This document shows, one piece after another, positions 45,041 to 58,825 of a DNA stretch of 64,000 nt (positions within the stretch are counted from its first letter, which is position 1; each line of letters starts with the position of its first letter). A program made the translations under genes and the position numbers. The DNA is from Serilophus lunatus (lineage: Eukaryota; Chordata; Aves; Passeriformes; Eurylaimidae): positions 310,001 to 374,000 of the forward strand of contig VXBA01003145.1 in assembly GCA_013399895.1 (NCBI GenBank), in the 5' to 3' direction. The notes under the pieces were generated by a model, which saw only the letters and a program-made list of their open reading frames with translations, was not told where the DNA came from and made no database searches.

Positions 45041-48000
45041 TTGAGGTTTGTTTTTTTAATTCTTGTGTGTTCTCACCCTCTGACCCTCGACCATCCACAA
45101 ACCCTACACAGCACAATGCTGGTGCAGCAAGGCTTCATGCAAGGGAAGGACAACAGCAACGCAACTCCAAAGCCAGTGGGAAACCTGGCAACCAAAACAA
45201 GCCGCTACTCCTGTGCTTGACCATTGTCTCACCACAAAGGGAGGGAAATTTTGCCAGCTGGAGGATGGTTCGCAGAAAATGGGGTGAAGAAAGCCCAGCT
45301 ATGGAGCTGGAGTTTCCATTTCCCACCCGCCTGTGCTGCCACTAACAACCCACATTTCCCTGAAGAACTGAAGTTGTGCTCAGCCAGCTGAGCCTCTGCT
45401 CTCGCCGATTTCACCATCTGAAGGCAGAAAACAGGCTCTTCCATCACCCACTTAAACAGAAGAAAAAAAAAAAAATCCAGTTTTTTTGCATAATGACCCA
45501 GAAGTAATTTCAAGCAGAGTGGCCACGCTGACGCAAAACTGCAGGATTCAAATCACCTTGCAGGGTAAATACCAGCTGAGACAGAGAGTAGGCAAGTGCT
45601 TTAAAAGCTTATAATCAGTATCCACACACACAAAAATATTTCACAACTGCAAAGAGTAAAGACGACAGCTATTTTCAAGCACCAGTAGATAATGTTTAAT
45701 TACTGTGGATGCTGCTTTTGCAGAGCAGAAACAGTGGATCACACGTGCTCCCCACTGGGTTACAAGCCAAATACAAAATCCTCACACTGGAGGTTTTTCA
45801 TAAAAACAGCTCAAGTGATGGAAGTTAAGATCTCTGTTTTACTTTTTTTGCAAGAGCAAAATGACCAATATTAAAAAAAATGTCTTATTTGTGCCAAAAC
45901 CATGGAGAAAACTGTGCCACTACCACCCGAAGAAGACTGAAAAAGGCCATCTTAAGTTTCCATAGATAATTGAAACTCTGGCAAGTAAAGCAACAAGTGA
46001 AGAGACTAAAATTAGATCCAAGCAAAATAATTTTGACTTTTGACAATCTTACTTAAGAGAAGATTTTACATGCAGTAGTAGGACTGGATCCAACCAAGAA
46101 AGAAGTTGCTATATCCATCCCACCCCTGGGACCCAATTCTGCACAAGCTAAACTATCCTGAATTTAATTGCCTAACTATAGTCCCATCAGTGGGCTGCAA
46201 GACCAGAAACATGAAACACAACCAGTTGTCTCACGGGTGAATGCAGACACACAGACATTCCTACATTTTCCAGCTGGCTGTTGATCAAGGTGGCTCAGTT
46301 TGAGGTACCTTTGGCCTAATATCAGATGAATTAATGAACTGCAACTGAGCACCAGAGCTATCAAATATTTACTCCCACCTGTAAGACCATGAACCAGCCA
46401 GAAAAAAAACTCCATGGCAGTGTTTATATTACAAACAGCTCAGTCCTTCTCAAACCAGTAGATCAGCTCCCCCACACTCATCAACAACTCTTGGTCTATG
46501 CCAACCTTGGACTGCTTTCAGATGAGGAGGTGTTTCCACCAGGCCTCTCAGCCATGCAGGACTCTGCTCTTCCATCATCTCAGAACAAAAATGTCACTGT
46601 CCAGGGATGCTCCTGCCCTTCCTCTAGGTGCACCACACCTATATATCATTTAATGCCATTTAAGACCCTCTCTGCTATTCTATATACATACTCAGATTTA
46701 AGGTCCACAGGGTGCCCATCTCCACCACAACCAGTGTCATTCCTGCCACCTCCATGTGGCTGTTTCAACATCATTTGGGATGTCCCAAATGACAGCAAAT
46801 GCCTAAATTTAGGTAAATGCACCCAATCCTTGCAGGTGCAGTGAATCCCACCCTGCCTCTAAAAGAACCAGTAATTCCTGGGAAACAGCAGTACTTCTCA
46901 CTACGTCTGGAGATCCTGTAAGGCACAAAGTGAAGCGATAATGTGTCCTTTATTGTATTCCCTCAAGAATTTGAAAGACTGCCAAGTTTTATACTGTTCT
47001 CCTAAAGCACAGCCTCAGAGGAGAATAAATCCAAATTACATGCAAGAAATTTGGGGTTGTTCAAGGCCCAACTCATTGCCTTGGGTCATTCTTCCTGCTA
47101 CAGTCCTCTCCTCAGAAAAAACAAAGCTATCCAAAATAAAAACCAACACAACTCCTTCGCCTGTGATGGAGAAAGCTATTTTTCTGACACTCGAGAGTTG
47201 ACTTTAAAGGTTTGCTTGATTAAATAGGAACCTATTACTATATTGAGTTTTCTTCCTGCATTTTTAAAGGGCACTTCACGAAGGTTGGTGTTCCCTTACT
47301 GCAGTTTTTATGGAATGGAGAAAAATATTTATGGTGCATCAACAGCGTGCTGAGCTAAACAGCTTTTTCCCTCTCACCCTGCCAAGACACTTCAGTGGTG
47401 ATGCTTTACCAAACAGCTAAGCAGGGCTCTGATTCACACTTGCTGTGGCCAGTGCAGGGTGGGTGCAAGACATGGAGGGCCAGCAATCCCTACCAGGTGA
47501 TTTTGTGGCTGTTGCAATGAGCTCTGTGCAGAATTAGCAAACCTGTCCCCTTGCATTATGTAGAAATATAGTGAAATACAGAGGACAGTCACTCAGGAGC
47601 AACCTTCTTGGTAAATTTCCAGCACACCTAGCAAAAAGGACTTTAAAGGGCTTAATATTTTGGCTCCTGGCTGAAGTCCCTGGGACTTCACACCTCTGAC
47701 AGGTGTGCTTCAGGATAAGAACACATGGCAGTATGAACAGGCAAAGCAATCACATACTAAACAGGATGAAGCTTTAATAAATGTTTTAGTAAGCTGTTAG
47801 TTTCCCTAAATCACTAATGAAAATTCACTTTCAGAAAAGCTCCACACATGTCAAAGTGCAGTCATTACACGCTTTGTTAGTAAAAGTGTCTTTTAAGAAG
47901 CATAAAGCTGTGTTAATAAAATCTGAATGGAAATATCCCATATTGGGACCCTAATTCATGAAGATGTCAATGGTTTTCTAACACATTATCCCACATGGTT

Positions 48001-49260
48001 TCTTGAGCACAACTGCCCTCCTACTCACAGCCCAGTTAATCATCCTGCTTAGAGCAGCCGTAGGTTGAAGAGTGAGACCTACAGCTGTTCACCTTCCCTG
48101 CACGTTTATGAGACATTAGATGGGACATCCATCAGCTGGCCCTGTTCTTCAAAGTGAAAAAAGACAGTGTTTTACCTTCCAACTATGTAACTTTGCATAA
48201 TAAAACTGTTTAGACTTGGAGATTTTTTCTGATGAATGCCAAATGCTCTACAGCAGCAGCCTTCTCCAGCAGATCTAAATCATGCAGCTTAAATGAAAGC
48301 CTGCTTGCCAATTTATGCACAAACTTGACTTTTTTTCCAGAATCAGAGAAAAAAAACCTGAATGCACTCAGCCTACAAAAAGGCTTTTTAGAACAGTAAT
48401 GCTGCAGTGACTGGAAACAGAACTCTATTCTTGCATCTCACAGGTACCACTTTTTTCCCCATGATGACATGGAAATGAGGACATTCCTCCAATTGCTTTC
48501 ATTGGTTTTTTGAAGGTGTTTCAAAAAGCTTATTGCTTCAGAGGCAACATAGCTACTTCTGTGCTGACTTCAGTTACTGAACTGATTTACAAGAAGCACA
48601 AACACTGTCAGACATTAAAAAATACAATTAACAGATAACACATCAGTAATGCTATAGATGTGTCTTCAAGGCAAGACCACACCGTCTAATCATCAGAAGG
48701 CTCTTCAGGGCAGCACAAATCCTTATCCATCGCTCTGCAAATCCCTGTTGGCAGCATGATGCTAAGACTGCTGCTATTTTCTGACTTCCACTTATAACCT
48801 GCACTGCACAGGACAGGGGAAACTGCCTACAGTTTTGTAGTTCCCTAGAGTTGTCTCCCTGATGTCCATCCACCAATGAACCCGTGCTGGAAAACCCCTT
48901 AGCCAGCTGGTGCCGAGAGCTCAGAGACACTTCTGGAAGGTCTTTCCGCTTTCCTGGAATTCCCAGCACACTGAAAGATAATAACAATTTCAGAAACCAA
49001 AATGCATTTCAGTTGAGTTTGCTCTTTTGTCCCATTTTTAGTGGTTTTGAGGGGGGGCTGCTCACCTCTTTTTGAAGTGAGTAGAGTTTTTAGGGAAGGG
49101 ATCAGATTCTATCTTTGTGTTCCACACAAAGCATCATCTGCCAAACACAAGCAGAGTTCTCAACATACTTGGATACAACAGGGGAGATTGTTACCACGTA
49201 CCATGACAAAACCAACACCTTGCACAGTGCATTCTGAACATCTCACATAGCAGGCTTTAA
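45041..49260. other. Unique noncoding DNA
   Basis: No gene recognised. A 151-codon plus-strand frame at 46389-46844 has no domain, no low-divergence repeat and no splice context, and is treated as chance. An A14 run lies near 45462-45475. Two back-to-back inverted repeats occupy 47673-47707 (see findings). Confidence 0.55.
47673..47707. repeat. Two adjacent inverted repeats (hairpins)
   Basis: Left: 'gaagtccc' and 'gggacttc' separated by a single T (47673-47689). Right: 'cacacct' and 'aggtgtg' separated by 'ctgac' (47689-47707). Both are perfect, and they share one base. Either could form a small stem in RNA or single-stranded DNA. The right one also contains an E-box-like or T-box-like 'aggtgtg' word on both strands. 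No coding context. Confidence 0.85.
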
Positions 49261-49264
49261 TTAG

Positions 49265-49430
49265 TTAGACCTCAAAGTGAGTTACAAAGTAGGTCAGGGA
49301 TGGTTTGACAGATGGGGAAACCAGGCCAGTGAGGTGCTGCAATTTACCCAAGGTCATAAAAAATGGCCAGTGGTACAGTCAGAAACAAAACCCAAGTCCC
49401 TCAAATTGTTAACTAGTTCTCTTCAACCCT
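49265..49430 (-). repeat. MIR-type SINE relic, reverse orientation
   Basis: The plus strand reads 'gacagatggggaaaccaggc', 'aatttacccaaggtcataaa', 'ggccagtggtacagtcagaa' and 'aacaaaacccaagtccctc'. This is the reverse MIR order: 'cagatggggaaactgaggc', 'gacttgcccaaggtcacaca', 'gtcagtggcagagctggga', 'aacccaggtctcc'. It is the best-preserved MIR-type relic in the window. Confidence 0.8.
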
Positions 49431-52400
49431 ATATATGTCTCTACCATTAGTCCACATCATCTACAAAGCTCATGACTTTACAAAATCTGACTCTTGAGCA
49501 AGAGTACCAGTATGGGAGTACCGATACTGGGGATATCAATATGGGAGAACAGCAACAGCAAAGACACTGGATCAAAGAAAGTGACTGTCAAAGTAAAAGG
49601 AGAGCCTGTGCTTTTGCCATGACTTTCATGTGAGCTCTAATACACATGCATGTCCAAGAAGGCTCTCCATAATTAAGTTTTCACCTGAATCTGCCCATAT
49701 GAAACATCAAAAGACAACTCCACCTCAAAGATAATCCAGTCCTGCTGAGACAGAAGTATTTCAGAGCAGTGATCCACTTATTGAAACACTGAGCACCACC
49801 ATCTCCCTGTCCTCAATGGTATTTGGAGGACTCTCATTTCCCTGCATGACCCCACTTCTCCTCCCTGTCACTACTGCATGCAAGTGATGTGCAGAGGTAA
49901 AGGCTTCATAAGCATCTCAAAACTGGATAAATGCCGTCTCATTGACATCAAAGGCAAACTCTCACTACTTTTATAGGGAGCATAGTTAGGCCACTACAGA
50001 TAAATCCTGACCCATGCAGTCTTTGATACTTGCCTGCACTTGTCATGACCAGAGACAGGGAGTGCCAGGAAAGAGAATTTCTATTGCATTTCACAGTTCA
50101 GACACAGACAAGGCAACCGCAATAAAATCTACCATAAATACCAATTCTACCTCATAAAGAGAACTGAGTGGAATATGGAGAGCTAAATCCAACACGACAC
50201 TGGGCTGCACAAAAGGGAGGGTTTTGTTCTGGACTCTCAGGAGACAGCATGAATTTTCCTAGTTGCATCCTGAGCAGAATTCTCTAGTGCATGTCTAGTA
50301 TTGCTTCTGCCACCAGAATCTCCATATCAGAGCACACTTGGCTATGTTAAAAGCTGACAAGAAGACATCAGCCTTACAGATACAGTAAGTGATGTTTAAA
50401 GATTGCTTATTTTGATCTAGAAGTTTATTCCACCTCCACCCAAGGGGGAGCCAGACATAAATCCAAAGACTACCCCCAATCTGCAGGTTCTGATATGCTT
50501 GCAGGCACGCCAACAATATATTAAGAGAGACCAACATGGACAGAGGGCTCGATTCTCGCTTTTTTGGAATGAAATGTATTAATCTAGATATTAGATTATG
50601 TAGATGTAAGGTCATCCAATGTTCAAATTCTGGTCTCATTTATTTCAGCGAAAAAAACCCTCAACATAACACCTTGCTGACACTCTGTAACTTGTCCCTA
50701 TAGATGATGACAGACACAAGTATACAGCAAGAGCCACAGAAGAAACAGATGCCAGCAGATGGTATTATACTGAACAAAATCAATTAAGGACATTTACAAT
50801 ATGTCAAAAGTGCAGCTACAAAAACAAAGTGTAGACCTGTGCATCTGTTTCTTAATGAAGCCATGAGTATTTGACAGTTAGCCAACAAGCCACAAGATAA
50901 ACACTACAGCAACCCCAATAATAGATAAGGAAATACCATACATACTCAGCTTCTTCAACAGTCGCCACAAAATGCAAGATGTTGAGCAGACACTGAGTAA
51001 TCAGATACTAGAAGTCCATATGTCATGCATAAATGAAGCACAAATATAAGCATACAAGTTTTTAGTATCACAGATTCAGTAAGGACTGTGATTTGCTCAA
51101 ATATTATAGTAATAGGAGTCACATAGCAATGATAAGTTAAGAAGTACTATTCTCTTCCAGAACACAATTCTCTGGTATATTTAAAAGGCTTCTTAGAATC
51201 CTGTCGCTTTGACTGAAACACAAAGGGAAGTGCCCACAGTTCCCTAAAAGTTGTTATGACATCTCTGTTGAGAACCTGGTGATATATGAGAGGCATAATG
51301 AGATACAAAGACAAGTACATCAGTGGTATCTCACAGACTATATAAAACACCAGTGGACTGAGGGAATCCCAGAGTTACTCGTGCAGAGATTAAAAATTCT
51401 ACATCTGTGAGTTCTCCATGGAGAAAACGAGAGGTAAAAACACCTCACAGAGGAGGGAAAAATTATCTCTTCTGTGCCACTGCTTCATTCAAAGTATGAG
51501 GACTCATTTATGAAAGAAAAAGGTAAGACCAGTGAACACCTGCTGCTGAACATGGCATTTCGTGTCCACTGTGACAGTCATTATAAATTGTTTTTATGGG
51601 TGGTTTGCTGCAGAAACCCACTGCTGCAAACAGGGATGGGACCAACCCAGTAAGAGTCTGTTGTAACATGATGAAAGCCGTGGTATTAAAATAGATGATG
51701 GTATCAACACTGTGTACAATGGTTGTTATTTAGCTCCTAAGGGACTCATACCAAGTTTCTCCTACATTAGCTGCCAAATGAATAAAATATTCAGAAATGT
51801 TTATATTAAGTGTTAATAAGGGATGAGGGATGAGTTTTTTTCCAGGATCCTGGAAAAATACAGTCCTAGCACTAAGTGAAAAACATACTTACACTGTACA
51901 TCAGAGCAAGGCATCATTCATTTTTACTAAGGCCCAGACGACAGTTTCATTAGACCAGAGATGGATTAAAGACAAATGATCTGGTGAATAATGTCACTGT
52001 GGGCCGTGCAGCACTTCATCCAAGCAGTACCACTGAAAACAGATGACTGGGTAGGGATTGCAAGGATAAAAAACATAAGGTTTTAAGGATGACATTCCTA
52101 GAGGGGGAAAAAAACACAGTATATTTACATTTAATCTGCTTTATAAATTGGTTTTTGTCATGTTACCTGTCAAACCATTGAACAAACTGAATAATTGCTT
52201 AAGCAGCATGATAGAGATGTGACAGATTATTCAAGCATTGTAATTCTTGGTTCTCATATATCTCATTAAGAAATGATGATTAGTTCCATTTACAGCTCCT
52301 AAGTTTAATTCAGTAACTGCTGACACACCAATTCAACCTGGCATCTACTAATTTTTTATTGTTCTCAGACAGAAATTGTTCTTAGTGAAATGGCTCTTGC

Positions 52401-55400
52401 AAACCATTTCCGTGTAGTGGCTGATGATTTTTTAACGACGCAAGATAGAAGGAGAAAAAAGCCTGCAACTGACTTCCCTGCTGATTTATAGCAACTATGG
52501 AATGAGAAGAAATAAAACTTCTTGTACTTTGTACTTCTCCCCTTCCCCTGCCTCCTTTTTTGGAGAACTATTTTTAACCTGCATCGTTTCATTAAATAAA
52601 TTCACAGCACATCCCTGAAAACAACAGGGCTGGAAGAAGACATGAACCATCCCATGGGACATGCCCAGCCCCTTTCTCTTCTGGAATTGCAACCTGTTCC
52701 TTCAAAGCCTTGTGAAGGAACTTTATATTGACATTTGAAACCTGACCGTAAGGAGCATAAATGCTGCTGTTCCAGACTGCTGGTGAGTAGTACGACTCCC
52801 AAAGGAAAGCCTCCAAGCTGTGCACATCAAAGGCGGAATTTGACGGTAACTTTGAAATGCTACAAATTATTTAAAAGAATATAAGAAGACAAACAGATCT
52901 GGTGTGCTTTTGTGTGCTATCCCCTGACTTCAGGGAGATATACTCAGAGCATAAAGCCAAAACATGAGCGGACCTCTAAGAAGACATTTTACAGGTCCCC
53001 TCCAAAGCCAAAACTCTTTTTTTTTTTTTTTAAGTATTTTTACTACCAATCTCCCCACCCTCCATATTTTGCTTTGGTGTTAAAGTACCAAAACATCTAA
53101 GCCTTGTTACATCCCTGGGGGTGTTCCTTAAGTAACAGGAGAAAGGCATTTGATTGTAGAAAGTAATGTGCACACACTACTACAACAACACTGGCATGGC
53201 GGGCTTTTAATTAGTGTAACTTTGAAAGCCACCATGATAGAGCAGCAGAAGGCAACAAGCAGTTGCCATCACCTTGCAGACACTGGTGATGTTAAATGTG
53301 AACAGTGAAGATATTTCAATCACCCCATTTTGGAGGAGAATCCTTCACAGGCTGTCCAAGACAGGCCTCTAAACATGAAGCACAACGTTAGTTAATTCAC
53401 CTTCCACTTGCTGTGGTCAAGTTTGCACCCAAAAGGATGAGATTCCATTTGCTCTGCGCCACCTTCATTTCCTCACGTGAAGAGTGCTCAATCTAAACAA
53501 ATAAAGCCCTTAAGTAACCCAAAGGAAGATGCTTTGCTGTCTTCCAGCTGTGCCTTCCAGCTGTCCACACCTACAGGACGTGCCTCTGGCACTGCACCCT
53601 ACCAGGAAGTTCGTGCAGAATTTAGACAGGAGATGGAATGTAGGGATTTAGTGTAGAAGGGGTTAACATGATGGAGGACAAGAAGAAAGGGAAGGACCAT
53701 AATGTTCTTACTTCTTGTCTGGGTTCTCCCCCATTAGCTAATTGAACAAGGAAGCACCACGGTTACTGTTTAAATCTTCAGCAAAGTGAGAATTTTCCTT
53801 CTGGTATTTCAGAGACCTACCAGAAGTGTCTCAGAAATGGAGCACCTGGAGCATCACAGAGCCGAGACTGCCTTTAAAAGCTTTCCAGTCACAAACTGAG
53901 CAAGGCCAAACACTGCATTATTACAGCACTACCAAAGTCATCCCTGTTAAAGATGGCAGGTTGGGAAAAAAATCACTATCCCAATTCCATCACTGAAAGC
54001 AACTGAATGGTGAACAAGAGTAAAAACCAAGTCATTGGCTGGACTAGAGTCTCATCTGAGTAGATGGAAGGACACAACAGAAAAACATCAAGAAGTCAGT
54101 GTATAGACAAAGGCATCTAGGTATCAGCTAAAGCCAGTTTGCATACTCATTGCTGGGGGTATCCTCATGAGGAATTTTGGGTTAGACCCTTTATTAGAGA
54201 AAATGAAGCTTAGATGATGTAAGAAAGCATGACTATCCTGCCTTCCCTAAAAGTAACACAAATATCAAGAGAAATTCAATCTAAAGAATAAATTAACAGT
54301 GTTCACAACGCTCTTAAACAATTATTACCAAATGGCACAAGTCATTCTCTATGCATTTATTAATGAAGGCAAGCAACATGCTGTGTGGCAAGAAACTAGC
54401 ACTATGTATCACTATATAATTCGGATCTTTCATGTGTGGAAATATATATATTTTATACATATACACATAGACACTGTATCTACTTATATGTATATAAAGG
54501 GCTCCTCCAGCTTCCTCACAACCACAGGGCAATGCAAGACAAAGGTGTAACAACATCACACCACATCCAGGGCAAACAGTGACACTGAAGCTGCCCATCA
54601 TTTTAGTAGTCTCTGACTGAAAATGATGAAAAACATGTCTGGTGCAGTGTACAAGCTGTCCTGTCCAAGGGACCCATCCCCATGAACTTTTGCAGCTCAT
54701 GCACAAGGAGGGGGACTTTGCAGTCTCTGCAGTCAACTAAGCTAAAAGAACTCCATTTAGACAAGTCTTTCATGGCATTTAGGTGCAGCTGAATCCCATT
54801 CCTCTGCTTTGCCCCAGACTTCTCTTTTTGTCCTTCTCCCAGTACAGCTCCACTTGCCTCCAGAACGAGCACATTCTCAGCTTTAGTACTCGTTTTTTTC
54901 CCTTCCAACAGTGCCAGAAGGGCATGTGTTTGATTTCTGGACACAAATCATCTCAGCTGTCACTCAGGAATCCTCGAATCACTTTCATTGCTTTCCATTA
55001 AAAATGCGAGATTCATCAGAGACATTCACTCCATAAACTTGCCTACAAAGCTCTGTGAGATTTTTTTTCAGGGTTTCTCTCTTAATAGCATAAGATTTAT
55101 GTCTATGACATAAATTGCATGGCTATGGACAGGAAAATTAGTAAAATTATTCCAGATACACCTTACCATAACCTGCAGCACCTCTGTGTCTATGCACTTT
55201 TGAGAACCCTTTTTTTTCCCAGTTCCTTTCTTGGTACCTTCTCCCCTGATACAGCCTGCTGCTTCCTAAAAGGCATTAGTCAAACCTGTGACATGAGACT
55301 TTTCCCTTCCTTCGGCTGTTCCTCTTGTGCTCCAGTGCTTGGGTCATTAGGCCAAAAGGAGTCACACCGTTTTTCTGGTCCAAAATTGTTTTTATCTAAG

Positions 55401-58400
55401 CATCTTCTCATGGTGCACCAAGCAACTTGTTTGTCCCCCTCTTCTCTCCCTAAAGAAGGGGGGTTGTGCTGGTTTGTGGCAGGTTTTTTTACATTTGGAA
55501 GCATTTTACTTTGGGAGGAGAACTTGTTTGCTTTGCAATATTCCAGTTGCGATGTAATTATACTACACAAGGTGTCTCAAAACACCATTGCTTTCACTCA
55601 GAGAAGGAGGTGGTGTTTTTGTGATGTTCATCATCAGCCCATGGAAAAGCGTTAACAGCATCAGATTTTCCCCTCAAAAAATGTTGCGTTGCTGGAACAA
55701 ATTAATTGCACCCCTAAGGCAAGAAACCCCGTTAAAGCAGAGGGGTGAGACTGATGCTGATCCCAGAGCTTTAGATAGTCTGTAAGATATCTCAGCCCCA
55801 GATACAAAAAGTCCTGAAATAAAAGCCAAAGCCTCTGAATTTATTCAGGTGTTATGCAAGAAAACACGGTAGGCAGCATGAAACAAGTTCAGCGTGCTCA
55901 TGGTACCTTCTGCCACTGACAGCACACACCAAGCACTGTGCTGTGCCTGCAATTTCCAAAACACTGCAGCCTTCAAGGCTGGGCACATTGTGCTGATTTA
56001 CTCACACTGAGAGGCAGGAGAAGACGAGACTGAGCAGTGGGAGGAAATCTCCAAGCCAACCCAATATAACAGTGAAGGATTATTCAGGGATGCTCTAGCA
56101 GTCTCTCTCAACTATGGATGAATTTGATTAGCAATGTGTGCCTTCCCCAGAGGAGTTTTCCATGTGGCTGTGAATCTCTCTCCTCTCCTCCCTCCTCACC
56201 CCCTCAGCTCCCTTCTGGGTTGTTTGGGTTTTCCAAGTAATTTTCAGTTTACTTCATGGTTTTCCATCCAATAGTTTCCCACATTTCTGCCCTTGCCCAT
56301 CACAGTGGGGCAGCAGCAGGGTCACAGCTGCTGAGTTTGTATGGAAAACTAATGCCTGGTTGAATCCTAGTCCCTTGAATTATTTAAATTGGCATGGGAG
56401 GATGGGATTTTGCTGGGAGTGATCCCACATCACCCCAAGAACCGCCTAGTCTGTTCCAGATCTTTATAGCTCTGGGCAGATCTGGATTCCTCTGAGCAGC
56501 TGAAACAACACAGCAATAAAGCACCCACGCTGTTACCAACAGCATGCAGACAGTGCTTTGCATCTTCAGACCTGAACTAATAAAAACAAATTGCATGTGA
56601 TGACCTCGAGTGAATCACATCTAAATAAATATATTTTGAAGACATTGGTGCTGACACAGTGCCCACTGCTACAAGACACAGGACAGTGCCCTGGATGAGG
56701 CTCAGCTCTGGGTTTAGAAGTGACACACTTTGTTGTCTTTAACAAAACCGGGTAAGCATTTTTGTCTTATTTATTTAGTTGGTAAGTTCTCCGGGGTACA
56801 AACAGTGTTTGCAGTATTCCTAGTACAACAGTGCCTGATCTCATTTGAGGCCAATAAAAGGCACATTCATAAAAAAACAACCAAGTACTTTAGGCCCTTT
56901 ATATTTCACTTGCTGTAGTGTCCATCCCTCAAATGCATACAGGCTTCTCAGCCTTTGAAAATCTCCACATCCCAGCACTGATGAATAGGGATTCATTACT
57001 CCCCTTACTCTCCAAACTGCCACATCAGTCCTCACCAAAACCAATAAGGGGATTGAGGGCTCCCAGACCACAGATCCTGACCTGCCTCCACGCCCATCAG
57101 CCACTGATGAAACTTCCAGATCTTCTGCACGCTGGCAACTGAGCATAAGATGCAATTCCCAACTTTTGGGTGCTCAGGCCTGAAAGGATACACTTTTAAG
57201 TACACAACCTAAACTGTGGAGAGCATTAAGTATAGGATAATAAGAATTCAGGGCAGAGGAAGTGTAAAGGGAAAGGGTCTAGCGGGGAGATGCCACATTG
57301 CTTCAACCTATTGCTGCTGGTCATAAGTGGTTGTGTTCATCTGTATCATTAAAAGCACCTCCTGTTTGCTCCTCCTGGGAACCTTAAGAAGACTGAAAAT
57401 GTTTTATCTTCAGTTGGGAATATAAGAAAATCAAAACAAAAACAAAAATAAATCCTCAACATCTAAGCCAGCATATTTTCTCTCATGCACTTCCTCCCAT
57501 TTCACCCTTGAAACAGTTATTTTAACAACTACCTCATATAGTCCAGTTGTCCAAAACTGTTGATGTTTTAACTGTGACATAGGATATTGCTCAGGGAAAG
57601 TTCAAGCAAAATCAATGATCTGCTGTTGCAGAGGATCCCCAGCTCTGTGCTCAGCTGTTCTACACACAGATCAGATCCAAAACAGAGCTTTTGGGTAGCT
57701 TTTTCTTAGCATATCCAGTGTTAAAATAAAAAAAGGCTTTTCAACTCAGCCAGAAAAATCTGCTACAGAGTATTATTTTAATTTAACCTCATACAATCTG
57801 TTTGGTGAGTAATTCTGGCACAGAACTCAATACGCAGCTTTCAACATGAAAACATCAGTGAAAGGCCTTCAAAAGTTTATTAACAATCTGTTATTTATAG
57901 TTTGCTTTTTCAAAAATGATTGGCACAACATTCACGGGAAAATTATAGGAACTGCCAAGTCAGATAATAAAAAAACATATCAGTGTTAAGATTTGATAGA
58001 AAGGTTTTAAGGAACAGTATGATTGCAAGAAATGAGAAATATTCTGACTGCTAAGCTAGCTATTTGTCATTCAGCAACAGCCCAATCACACACATATGTT
58101 TGCAAATTATTGTTATTGTTGTTAATTATTATTTACAGAGAAGCAGTGAAACGCAAGGTGGTTTGAATTCCAATTAAAATGACAGATCGCTGCCCCAAGG
58201 AGTTTTTTATCCTTCCTTTCACTCAATACCTGTTTACTAACAGTACCCGCTTAGTTTCAACTTGTTTTCATGCTATCTAAAATGACTAGAAAATTAGGTC
58301 CTATTAAGTAATCATGAATATAAACTGTGAGTCACCAGTTAAGTGAATACCATTACTGGCAATAAATTCAGAATCCTATTATGCCTGCTTATTATTGTCA

Positions 58401-58719
58401 AGCAAACCAAAACAATACAACTTTATTCAATATTAATTGTGTCCTTGGATGCTCGAAAGGATTAAATAACTCCAAGTAATACTTCTGCACGTAGTCAGGA
58501 GAACTGTGGGTGAAGGACAACAAAAATAATTGAGGTCAGTGACTAAGGTAGAGAGAGAGAAAAAGAGACAAAAAGGAAGGAAAACACACAAAAGAGATAT
58601 TCCAGCTCCTATGTGAAAGCAGATGGAGGGTGAAGGAAGCAGACAGGCTGCTCCAGATGGCAGGAGCAGCGGTGAAGAAGGCTCTCACACCCACTGTGTT
58701 GTGGCTGTGATGGAAGAAT

Positions 58720-58825
58720 GAACTTTTGGTTAAAGGATTACTATAGGACCCTAAAGACTTGGGTTCAGCTCTGTCCATTATGTCTCCACCAGGTCTTCAG
58801 ACCCTCTGGGTTTTGCTTGCAGGGA
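58720..58825 (+). repeat. Possible MIR-type SINE relic
   Basis: 'taaagacttgggttcagctc' followed by 'tgtccattatgtctccacc' and 'cttcagaccctctgggtttt' resembles the MIR 5' half ('gacctgggttcgaatcccag-ctctgccact', then the 'cttaacctctctgtgcctca' zone). The match is partial, and chance cannot be excluded. Confidence 0.35.

Noticed and set aside
45002..45220. A predicted frame crossing the N gap
   Set aside because: It includes unresolved residues, so its frame on either side of the gap is unknown.
46389..46844. A 151-codon plus-strand open frame
   Set aside because: The translation shows no motif, signal peptide or coherent segment structure, and the surrounding sequence lacks promoter or exon signals.
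55119..55655. A 178-codon plus-strand open frame
   Set aside because: It has no recognisable domain or splice signals. A 96-codon frame is open on the opposite strand, and the composition follows local base content. Most likely chance.
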